A stretch of 64,000 nucleotides of DNA, from positions 3,658,001-3,722,000 of the forward strand of contig NZ_JAUSYO010000001.1 in assembly GCF_030816935.1 (NCBI RefSeq). The letters run 5' to 3'. A program made the position numbers and the translations under genes. How positions within the stretch are numbered: the stretch's first letter is position 1; the number at the start of each line of letters is the position of its first letter. Below the pieces are notes generated by a model. The model searched no databases, was not told the origin of the DNA, and saw nothing but the letters and a program-made list of their open reading frames with translations. This document shows, in pieces, positions 33,844 through 41,102 of the stretch. The DNA is from Arthrobacter sp. B3I9. Lineage in GTDB: Bacteria; Actinomycetota; Actinomycetes; Actinomycetales; Micrococcaceae.

Positions 33844-34338
33844 TTGAACTTGCCAGCATCGGGCACCGCTCCGGACTTCGACCTCCGCGCTTATCTGCAG
33901 GGCAGCTGGAGCGTGGAACGCACACTGCTGGACCGGTCCACCGGCACCCGCGGAACCTTCACCGGCGTCGTGCGCTTCACCCCCCTTAGCGGCCCTGACG
34001 ACGACGGCGCCCTCCGCTTCCGCGAAGAAGGCACCGTCGCCTGGACCACCTCGAGCGGAACGCCGTTCACCTCATCGGCCAGCCGGGAGTACCTGCTGCG
34101 CCCCTCCGGAGCCCCGGACACGATGGACATGTTCTTTCCCGACGGCCGCCCGTTCCACCGCATGGGGTTCGGCACCGACACCAGCCACGCGGAGCACTGG
34201 TGCGATCCGGACGACTACCGGGTGGAGTACACCCTGGTGGGGCCGGACGAGTTCCGCTACCGCTGGGACGTCACCGGGCCAGCCAAGGACCAGCTGCTCG
34301 AATCCGTGCTTCGCCGTGTGCCGGGCGCGGCTGCGTGA
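33844..34338 (+). CDS. DUF6314 family protein
   Basis: 164 residues from a TTG one base after the tRNA, or 162 from a second TTG at 33850. The second has GAGGG at an ideal nine bases, and that sequence is the tRNA acceptor arm. AYLQGSWSVERTLLDRSTGT and HWCDPDDYRVEYTLVGPDEF match the lipocalin-like DUF6314 pattern, a family with no known function. It overlaps the Nudix gene (GTGA), so the two are probably co-translated. Co-transcription with the tRNA is likely given the spacing. Confidence 0.8.
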   Translation: MNLPASGTAPDFDLRAYLQGSWSVERTLLDRSTGTRGTFTGVVRFTPLSGPDDDGALRFREEGTVAWTTSSGTPFTSSASREYLLRPSGAPDTMDMFFPDGRPFHRMGFGTDTSHAEHWCDPDDYRVEYTLVGPDEFRYRWDVTGPAKDQLLESVLRRVPGAAA

Positions 34339-34739
34339 ACCCGCTCATTGTGGTCTCCGCCGTCTGCGTCTTCGACGACGCCGGACGCCTCCTGACCGTC
34401 CGCAAACGCGGCACGGACATGTTCATGCATCCTGGCGGGAAGCCCGAGGCGGGCGAGAGCCCAGCCCAGACGGCGTCCCGCGAGCTCGAAGAAGAGGTGG
34501 GGATCGTGCTGGCGCCGGAGGCACTGGCGCTGCTGGGTACCTGGCTCGCCGACGCCGCGAACGAGCCGGCCACCCAGATCGAGGCCACTGTCTTCACCGC
34601 GCCCGGGACCTGGAGCGCCCGGCCCTCCGCCGAGATTGCCGAGATCCGCTGGCTGGATCTGGCCGCAGACCTGCCGGATGACCTTGCCCCGCTGCTGACC
34701 GACCACGTGCTGCCGGCCCTGGGGGGCCTGCCGGGCTAG
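34335..34739 (+). CDS. Nudix hydrolase
   Basis: 134 residues from the GTG at 34335, overlapping the stop of the DUF6314 gene. The Nudix box is complete: GGKPEAGESPAQTASRELEE continuing EVGI, which holds the metal-binding glutamates. These enzymes hydrolyse a nucleoside diphosphate linked to X, for example oxidised nucleotides. The substrate is unknown. The C-terminus shares its CTAG with the convergent ABC transporter stop. Confidence 0.92.
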   Translation: MNPLIVVSAVCVFDDAGRLLTVRKRGTDMFMHPGGKPEAGESPAQTASRELEEEVGIVLAPEALALLGTWLADAANEPATQIEATVFTAPGTWSARPSAEIAEIRWLDLAADLPDDLAPLLTDHVLPALGGLPG

Positions 34740-36649
34740 TGCTCCGGCACGGCCTCCTCGGCGACAGCCGTCGCCTCGGCGAACTGGGTCCGGTACAGCT
34801 CCGCGTAGCGGCCATCAGCGGCGAGCAGCTCAGCGTGGGTGCCGCGCTCCACGATCGAGCCGTCCTCCACCACCAAAATAGCGTCGGCGGCGCGGATCGT
34901 GGAGAGCCGGTGGGCAATCACGACGGCGGTGCGGCCTTCCAGGGCGGCGCCGAGGGCCTCCTGCACCGCGGCTTCGTTGGTCGAGTCCAGGGCGGCCGTG
35001 GCCTCGTCCAGGATCACCACGCGCGGCTGCGCGATCAGCAGCCGGGCGATGGTCAGGCGCTGCCGTTCGCCGCCGGAGAGCCGGTAGCCGCGCTCCCCCA
35101 CCACGGTGTCCAGGCCGTCGGGCAGGGACCGGATCATGTACTCGAGCCGGGCGCGCCGCAGCACCTCCCACATCTGCTCCTCGGTGGCGTCCGGGCGGGC
35201 CAACCGCAGGTTCGAGGCGATGCTTTCGTGGAACAGGTGCCCGTCCTGCGTCACCATGCCGAGGGTCTGGCGCATTGAATCGAACGTGAGGTCGCGGACG
35301 TCCACGCCGGTGCCCGGCGCGGTGCCGCCCAAGCGGACAGCGCCGGAATCGACGTCGTACAGGCGGGAGAGCAGCTGCGCGATGGTCGACTTGCCGGCAC
35401 CCGAGGAGCCCACGAGGGCGACCGTCTGGCCGGGTTCCACCCGGAAGCTGATGCCGTGCAGCACCTCCTCGCCGCCGCGTGTGTCGAGCGTGGACACGTC
35501 CTCGAGCGACGCGAGCGAGACCTTGTCCGCGGAGGGGTATGCGAAGCGGACGTCGTCGAACTCGACCGCGAGCGGGCCCGGCGGCGAGGCCACCGCATCC
35601 TGTTTCTGCTGGATGAGCGGCTGGAGGTCCAGGATCTCGAAGACCCGCTCGAAACTGACCAGGGCGCTCATGATCTCCACCCGGGCGTTGGACAGCGCGG
35701 TGAGCGGGGCGTAGAGGCGCGTCAGGAGCAGCGCCAGCACGACGACGTCGCCGGCTGCCAGCTGCCCGCCGAGCGCCAGCCAGCCGCCCAGCCCGTAGAC
35801 GAGCGCCAGGGCAAGGGCCGAGACGAGCGTCAGGGCCGTAACGAACGTGAACTGCAGCATGGCCGTACGCACCCCGATGTCCCGGACGCGTCCCGCCCGG
35901 AGGGCAAACTCGCGGGACTCCTCATCGGGGCGGCCGAAGAGTTTCACCAGCGTGGCACCCGGGGCGGAGAACCGCTCGGTCATCTGCGTGCCCATGGCGG
36001 CGTTGTGCTCTGCGGCCTCCCGGCGCAGGTCCGCCAGCTTCGAACCCATCCGGCGGGCCGGGATCAGGAAGATCGGCAAGAGGATCATCGCCAGCACTGT
36101 CACGAGCCAGGACTTGCCCAGCATGACCACGAGCGTCAGGACGAGGGCGACGACGTTGCTCACCACGCCGGAAAGGGTGCCGGCGAAGGCGGACTGCGCG
36201 CCGATCACGTCGTTGTTCAGCCGGCTGACCAGCGCGCCGGTGCGGGTGCGGGTGAAGAAGGCAATCGGCATCTTCTGGACGTGGTCGAACACCTTGGTGC
36301 GCAGGTCCACGATCACGCCCTCGCCGATGGTGGAGGACAGCCAGCGCGTCACCAGGCCGATCCCCGCTTCGGCCACGGCGACGATGGCGATCAGCGATGC
36401 CAGCCAGAGCACCGTGCCGGACTCAGCGTGGGCGATGATCGCGTCCACCACCTGGCCTGCGAGGACCGGGGTGGCGACGGCCAGCACGGCCATCAGGATC
36501 GAGAGCAGCACGAAGGCGATCAGCTTGCCCCGGTGCGGCCGGGCGAAGCCGAGCACGCGCTTGAGCGTCTCCTTCGAGAACGGCTTGGAGCCGCTCGAGG
36601 CGCGCGTGATGTTGTAAAGGGAGCTCCAGGCAACCCGGTCCATGCTCAT
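34736..36649 (-). CDS. ABC exporter, fused permease/ATP-binding half-transporter
   Basis: 637 residues, an MsbA/LmrA-type half-transporter. Six membrane helices fall in residues 40-340, with FFTRTRTGALVSRLNNDVIG as the coupling helix. The ATPase has Walker A GSSGAGKST, signature LSGGERQR and Walker B VVILDEATAALD with an intact catalytic Glu, so a homodimer would be active. It overlaps the ABC-F gene upstream by four bases (ATGA), which links the two in one operon. Export of a ribosome-targeting or other toxic compound is a fair inference, not proven. Confidence 0.93.
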   Translation of the reverse strand: MSMDRVAWSSLYNITRASSGSKPFSKETLKRVLGFARPHRGKLIAFVLLSILMAVLAVATPVLAGQVVDAIIAHAESGTVLWLASLIAIVAVAEAGIGLVTRWLSSTIGEGVIVDLRTKVFDHVQKMPIAFFTRTRTGALVSRLNNDVIGAQSAFAGTLSGVVSNVVALVLTLVVMLGKSWLVTVLAMILLPIFLIPARRMGSKLADLRREAAEHNAAMGTQMTERFSAPGATLVKLFGRPDEESREFALRAGRVRDIGVRTAMLQFTFVTALTLVSALALALVYGLGGWLALGGQLAAGDVVVLALLLTRLYAPLTALSNARVEIMSALVSFERVFEILDLQPLIQQKQDAVASPPGPLAVEFDDVRFAYPSADKVSLASLEDVSTLDTRGGEEVLHGISFRVEPGQTVALVGSSGAGKSTIAQLLSRLYDVDSGAVRLGGTAPGTGVDVRDLTFDSMRQTLGMVTQDGHLFHESIASNLRLARPDATEEQMWEVLRRARLEYMIRSLPDGLDTVVGERGYRLSGGERQRLTIARLLIAQPRVVILDEATAALDSTNEAAVQEALGAALEGRTAVVIAHRLSTIRAADAILVVEDGSIVERGTHAELLAADGRYAELYRTQFAEATAVAEEAVPEH

Positions 36650-38346
36650 TTGTTGGTGCCTTTCGGGGCGGTACCTTGTCCGCCTGAGGATGCCGGGGAG
36701 GTGTCCCCCAGCAGTTCGGTGACGACGCCGTTGTCCACGTTCCAGCGTGCGTCAAGGCGCACGTTCTCCAGCAGCCGGCGGTCGTGGGTGACCAGGAGCA
36801 GCGCACCGTCGTAGCTTTCGAGGGCTTCCTCGAGCTGTTCGATGGCAGGCAGGTCAAGGTGGTTGGTGGGCTCGTCAAGGACCAGCAGGTTCACGCCGCG
36901 GGCCTGGAGCAGCGCCAGGGCGGCCCGGGTCCGCTCCCCGGGCGAGAGCGAGTCGACCGGGCGGGAGGTGTGGTCGGCCTTGAGCCCGAACTTGGCCAGC
37001 AGGGTGCGGACTTCGGCGGGCGTCATGTCCGTCAGGACGGCTTCCACCGCGTCGCCCAGCTTCAGTTCACCGGCCAGCAGCCCGCGCGCCTGGTCGATCT
37101 CGCCCACAGCCACCGAGGCGCCCATGGAGGCGGCGCCGGCATCGGGCGCCTGCACGCCGAGCAGGAGGCGCAGCAGGGTGGACTTGCCGGCGCCGTTGGG
37201 CCCGGTGATGCCGATCCGTTCGCCCGCGTTCAGCTGCAGGTTCACCGGCCCCAGGGTGAAGTCCCCCTGCCGCGCCACGGCGTCGCGCAGCGTCGACACG
37301 ACGGCGCTGGAGCGCGGGGCCTGGCCGATGCTGAACTGCAGCTGCCATTCCTTGCGCGGTTCCTCCACCTCGTCCAGGCGCGCGATGCGGGACTCCATCT
37401 GCCGGACCTTCTGTCCCTGCTTTTCGGAGGACTCGGTGCTGGCAGCACGCCGGATCTTGTCGTTGTCCGGGTTTTTCTTCATGGCGTTCCGGACGCCCTG
37501 CGAGCTCCACTCCCGCTGCGTCCGGGCACGCGAGACGAGGTCCGCCTTGGTGGCGGCAAACTCCTCGTAGCGTTCCCGGGCGTGACGGCGCGCCACCGCC
37601 CGTTCTTCGAGGTAGGACTCATATCCGCCGTCGTAGACGGCCACGGCGTTCTGGGCCAGGTCCAGTTCCACGACGGTGGTCACGCAGCGGGCCAGGAATT
37701 CGCGGTCGTGGGAGACCAGGACCGCCCCGCCGCGCAGGCCCTGCACGAACGCTTCGAGCCGGGCGAGGCCGTTCAGGTCCAGGTCATTGGTGGGCTCATC
37801 CAGAAGGACGATGTCGAAGCGGCTCAGCAGCAGGGCAGCCAGCGCCACCCGGGCGGCCTGGCCGCCGGAGAGCCCGGTCATGCCGGCGTCGGGCCCCACC
37901 TCCAGGCCGAGGTCGGCGAGCACCGGCCGGATGCGGTCCTCAAGGTCGGCCGCGCCGGACGCCATCCAGCGGTCGAAGGCCAGGGAGTAGGCGTCATCTG
38001 CCCCCGCGGCGCCGGAACCCAGGGCCTCGGCAGTGGACTCCACCTCGAGGGTCGCCTGGGCGCATCCGGTCCGGCGGGCGATGTACCCGCCCACGGTTTC
38101 ACCGGCAACGCGTTCATGTTCCTGCGGCAGCCAGCCCACGAAGGCGTCCGCGGGGGCAAGGCTGACCGTGCCCTCCTGTGGCGCGTCGACGCCGGCCAGC
38201 AGCCGGAGCAGCGTTGATTTGCCGGCGCCGTTGGCACCCACGACGCCGACCACGTCGCCTGGCGCGACAGTCAGGGAAAGTTTTGAGAAGAGGGTGCGGT
38301 GGTCGTGACCACCGGAAAGGTCTTTGGCAACAAGGGTTGCAGTCAT
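36646..38346 (-). CDS. ABC-F family ATPase (probable ribosome-protection or translation factor)
   Basis: 566 residues with two ABC ATPase domains and no membrane helices, the ABC-F layout. Domain 1 has GANGAGKST, LSGGQAARVALA and VLLDEPTNDLDL. Domain 2 has GPNGAGKST, LSPGERTRAALA and LVLDEPTNHLDL. The linker between them (about residues 235-335) is charged and helical, like the P-site tRNA interaction motif of resistance ABC-Fs. Such proteins displace antibiotics from the ribosome or rescue stalls. Co-transcription with an ABC exporter supports a resistance role. The leader contains a hairpin and a tiny ORF. Confidence 0.92.
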   Translation of the reverse strand: MTATLVAKDLSGGHDHRTLFSKLSLTVAPGDVVGVVGANGAGKSTLLRLLAGVDAPQEGTVSLAPADAFVGWLPQEHERVAGETVGGYIARRTGCAQATLEVESTAEALGSGAAGADDAYSLAFDRWMASGAADLEDRIRPVLADLGLEVGPDAGMTGLSGGQAARVALAALLLSRFDIVLLDEPTNDLDLNGLARLEAFVQGLRGGAVLVSHDREFLARCVTTVVELDLAQNAVAVYDGGYESYLEERAVARRHARERYEEFAATKADLVSRARTQREWSSQGVRNAMKKNPDNDKIRRAASTESSEKQGQKVRQMESRIARLDEVEEPRKEWQLQFSIGQAPRSSAVVSTLRDAVARQGDFTLGPVNLQLNAGERIGITGPNGAGKSTLLRLLLGVQAPDAGAASMGASVAVGEIDQARGLLAGELKLGDAVEAVLTDMTPAEVRTLLAKFGLKADHTSRPVDSLSPGERTRAALALLQARGVNLLVLDEPTNHLDLPAIEQLEEALESYDGALLLVTHDRRLLENVRLDARWNVDNGVVTELLGDTSPASSGGQGTAPKGTNK

Positions 38347-38393
38347 TAGTCCATCCTCTCACCGCGGCCGGATCCGGGCGCCCGCAGGGGCAT
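38346..38393 (-). CDS. Possible 15-codon leader peptide ahead of the ABC-F gene
   Basis: A short frame encodes MPLRAPGSGRGERMD and ends in TAA, which overlaps the ABC-F ATG (TAATG). A ribosome finishing this peptide would be placed on the next start. The upstream sequence GGGGG touches the ATG, too close for a good ribosome site, so translation is not certain. Confidence 0.35.
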   Translation of the reverse strand: MPLRAPGSGRGERMD

Positions 38394-38447
38394 CCCCCAC
38401 GCCAGCCAAACACCGGCGCCGGCGGCTGGATTCCGCCGGACGCAAAG

Positions 38448-38492
38448 GAACCCGCTGGTCCGGACTTGGGGGGTGTACGGACCAGCGGGTTC
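38448..38492 (-). promoter_or_regulatory. 15-bp hairpin in the ABC-F leader, possible attenuator
   Basis: GAACCCGCTGGTCCG (38448-38462) pairs perfectly with 38478-38492 across a 15-base loop. On the minus strand CTTTG follows the stem. It begins about five bases downstream of the expected transcription start and lies about 100 bases upstream of the ABC-F ATG. Confidence 0.6.
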
Positions 38493-38503
38493 GACCAACT
38501 AGC

Positions 38504-38532
38504 ATAGTTCAATCAGGCCCTCCCGTAAAATC
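38504..38532 (-). promoter_or_regulatory. Candidate promoter of the ABC-F/ABC exporter operon
   Basis: On the minus strand TTTACG is followed by 17 bases and TATGCT. The spacing is ideal and each box matches four of six consensus bases. The transcript would begin just before the 15-bp hairpin. Coordinates are approximate to a few bases. Confidence 0.5.
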
Positions 38533-38601
38533 CGCCCCGGAAGATCCTGCGCCAGCGCACGACCTATGCCGCCCGCCCACCGAGCCTGCAGGAAGCCGTA
38601 G

Positions 38602-39333
38602 ATGCCCTTACCAGCCAAAGCGTTTCAACTCTGGCTTCATGGTGTTGCCCCGACGGCAACCACCGCGGACATCTGCAGGATTTCCGGCATCAAACGCACC
38701 ACCCTTGCCCAGCAACTGGTGCGCGGCAAGGTGGCGGAAACCACGCTTGTCCGCATCTCCCGCGCCCTGGGGCTCAGTCCCCTGGCGGCCCTGGGTTCCT
38801 TTCCGAACTTCGCGGAACTCGCCGACGAACAGCAACCGCCCACTGCCGCCGAACTCGTCAGCCAGATTGCCACGGTGGACCTGCTGCGCGCGGTCATCGA
38901 GCGTTCCTCCCCTGCGCACGGCGGCGGGGACGGGCTGTCCGCCCTCATCCCCGCCCCGCATGGGACCTCGGTCCGCAACTGGGTGGACGCGATCGACGAC
39001 GGCGAGCTGCGGCACCGGGTGTCGCAAGCCACCAGGGTGGCGCCCCAGAACTTCTCGGCGCAGCTGACGGCAAACCGGCTTTCACCGGAGCTGGCCGTCG
39101 CCACCGCCCGAGCGGCCGGAGTGGGATCCACCGGCGGGCTCGTCGCCACCGGCCTCATCACCGAGGAAGAGGCCGGCTGGGCGCCGGACGCGAAGCAGTC
39201 AGCCTTGGCTGCACTGTCGGATGGAGAGCTCACGGCACTCGCAGGGGAACGGTTGCAGGCATTGGGAAAGGCCCTCCGGCGCCAGGAGCACGAACAGGCA
39301 CAAACAGACAAGATTTGGGAGAACCTCGGATGA
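38602..39333 (+). CDS. HTH-domain protein of unknown function
   Basis: 243 residues. Residues 18-62 (ADICRISGIKRTTLAQQLVR, then ISRALGLSPLAAL) resemble an XRE-type helix-turn-helix. The remaining 180 residues are helical and Ala-rich with no recognised domain. AGGAAG lies seven bases before the ATG. The stop overlaps the ATG of the next gene (ATGA), so it is co-translated with a membrane protein. It could be a regulator or a cytoplasmic partner of the two membrane proteins that follow. Confidence 0.78.
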   Translation: MPLPAKAFQLWLHGVAPTATTADICRISGIKRTTLAQQLVRGKVAETTLVRISRALGLSPLAALGSFPNFAELADEQQPPTAAELVSQIATVDLLRAVIERSSPAHGGGDGLSALIPAPHGTSVRNWVDAIDDGELRHRVSQATRVAPQNFSAQLTANRLSPELAVATARAAGVGSTGGLVATGLITEEEAGWAPDAKQSALAALSDGELTALAGERLQALGKALRRQEHEQAQTDKIWENLG

Positions 39334-40043
39334 TTGCCGTGCTGCAATGGACAACGCTGGCACTTTGTGCCGTCGTGGCCATCGCCCGCATCCCGAGCGC
39401 CCTGCGGGGCCAGAACCGGTCCGTCTTCGGCCTCTTCGTACTGGCAACCATCGCCATTCTCCTGAGCATCGACCTCCCCTATAGGGTGGTGGATTCGTGG
39501 CTCGGCGCCGAGAACTACGCGAACCTGATCCTGCGCTTCGTTGTTTACAGCACGGTGCTCCTCGCCGGCTACCGGATAGCCAAGGCCTTCGACGCCCCGG
39601 AGAGCATCCGCCTCGTCGTCGGTCCGCTCGGTCTTGGTGTCCTGTGCGCCGTCGGTATCGCAACCGTGGCACTTTTCCTGTTGGCGGACACTACAGGCAC
39701 TGCGACGGGGCTGAACTCTCTTCCGTCAAGGAGCCCCGAGAATGCGGCCCTCATTGAAGGGTATGCGGCAGCAGGTCGCCTGTATCCGTCCTTTGTGGCA
39801 GTCTGCGTCCTTCCCGCCACGTGCCGGGCCGTCAGCCAGAGACTGCCCAAAGCCATCCGCCTGGCAGCATTGCTGCTGACCGTGGCGTTCGCAACCCTGG
39901 CTTTGGGGTCGCTCTATCCGCTGATCCCCCGGGAAGCTGGCTTTGTAAAGTACGTCATCAACTACACCTCGGCGCTGTGCTTCACGGTTGGACTGACGTT
40001 GGTCTGGGTGTCCAGCCTCATGGCCAACCGGGTGCGCCGCTAA
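39330..40043 (+). CDS. Multi-helix membrane protein, paralogue 1
   Basis: 237 residues with about seven hydrophobic segments. It starts MIAVLQWTTLALCAVVAIAR and continues with the loop RIPSALRGQNRSVFG, which the next gene shares (RVPDAVRGRNRTVFG). GGGAG lies eight bases upstream of the ATG. The protein is predicted to span the cytoplasmic membrane. I see no transport or enzyme motif. Its size and pattern loosely recall the MAB_1171c-type putative transporters found next to HTH genes, but that resemblance is weak. Confidence 0.8.
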   Translation: MIAVLQWTTLALCAVVAIARIPSALRGQNRSVFGLFVLATIAILLSIDLPYRVVDSWLGAENYANLILRFVVYSTVLLAGYRIAKAFDAPESIRLVVGPLGLGVLCAVGIATVALFLLADTTGTATGLNSLPSRSPENAALIEGYAAAGRLYPSFVAVCVLPATCRAVSQRLPKAIRLAALLLTVAFATLALGSLYPLIPREAGFVKYVINYTSALCFTVGLTLVWVSSLMANRVRR

Positions 40044-40184
40044 GGTGATCAGATGGGCGACGGGCCGGCGGGGCATATCGATGGCCGGGAACGACAGTGG
40101 CGGAACGAATTTAAAGCAGCAGACTGACTTCGAGGGAAAGGATTCTGAGTTGGGCGGGCGACCGATGTGGGCGAGCTGGGGACG

Positions 40185-40910
40185 ATGATAGCCCTTGAAT
40201 GGGCCACGCTCGTCGTGTGCTGCACGGTTCTCTTGCTCCGCGTCCCGGATGCCGTGAGGGGCCGAAACCGGACCGTTTTCGGTATCCTGCTGCTGGCCAC
40301 GCTGTGCAGTCTGCTGGCCGTTTCGGGGCCCTACGAAGCTATCGACCGGGCCCTCGGCGGCTGGAACGTCACCAATCTGGTCCTGCGGTACCTGGTGTTC
40401 GCCACGGTCCTGCTGATCGGCCTCCGGGTCACCAAAGGCCTCGGAGCGGAGCGGGGATACCGTTTCATCGCAGGCAGGCCGGGGCGGTGGGCCCTCGGAA
40501 TCAGCTGCCTCGCAATTGGCATAATCTTCTTCCTCATGGACACCCGGGGCTCGTCCGCCGGTCTGGAAGGGCTCTCGGGCGACGGGCGCAATGCTGTCCT
40601 CGGTCCGCTGTACGCCGCCGCCGGACGCAGCTATCCGGCGTTCGTCTCCGTCATCCTGGTGCCACCCCTGCTGGACGCCATCCGAAGCCGGCTGCCGCCG
40701 CTTGTACGTGCCGGCGCGCTCGCGACCCTTCTCGGCGCCGTCGCCGTGGTGCTCAGCGTTCCGGCGTGCTTCGCCCCGCCCCGGTTTGCCCTAGGGCAGC
40801 ACCTGGCCAATTATTCAGCGGTCCTGGGGTATGTCGTAGGCCTCGCACTGTTCTGGTTCGCCGGCCTGATTGCCCAGCCGCGGGGTCACACGCGCGCAAC
40901 ATTCCGGTAG
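40185..40910 (+). CDS. Multi-helix membrane protein, paralogue 2
   Basis: About 241 residues from the ATG at 40185, chosen because MIALEWATLVVC aligns with the start of paralogue 1. A GTG at 40167 is also open. Helix order, the RVPDAVRGRNRTVFG loop and the central AAGRSYPAFVSVILVPP segment match paralogue 1 (AAGRLYPSFVAVCVLPA), showing tandem duplication followed by divergence. Function is unknown. A two-way hairpin lies downstream. Confidence 0.8.
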   Translation: MIALEWATLVVCCTVLLLRVPDAVRGRNRTVFGILLLATLCSLLAVSGPYEAIDRALGGWNVTNLVLRYLVFATVLLIGLRVTKGLGAERGYRFIAGRPGRWALGISCLAIGIIFFLMDTRGSSAGLEGLSGDGRNAVLGPLYAAAGRSYPAFVSVILVPPLLDAIRSRLPPLVRAGALATLLGAVAVVLSVPACFAPPRFALGQHLANYSAVLGYVVGLALFWFAGLIAQPRGHTRATFR

Positions 40911-41040
40911 AAGTTCTGGCAACCATTCACAAAATCATTAGACCGTGAGAGAATCATGAATGTGTGAAAGCGACGAAAGCTTCGTGAACGGAAGTAAGCC
41001 GTGCGGGGCCGAAGAAGTCGTCCGAGCGCCATTGGGGGGA

Positions 41041-41077
41041 TGAGTGGTAGCGGTCCAATCTGGACCGCTCCCACTCA
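41041..41077. terminator. Bidirectional hairpin between the membrane-protein cassette and the mannosidase gene
   Basis: TGAGTGG-T-AGCGGTCCA (41041-41057) pairs with TGGACCGCT-C-CCACTCA (41061-41077) with one T/C mismatch and a 3-base loop. The plus-strand side is followed 17 bases later by CCCTTTTTGG. It is 26 bases past the end of the convergent mannosidase gene. Confidence 0.75.
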
Positions 41078-41102
41078 GCCTGTTTAACACCCTTTTTGGC
41101 GC

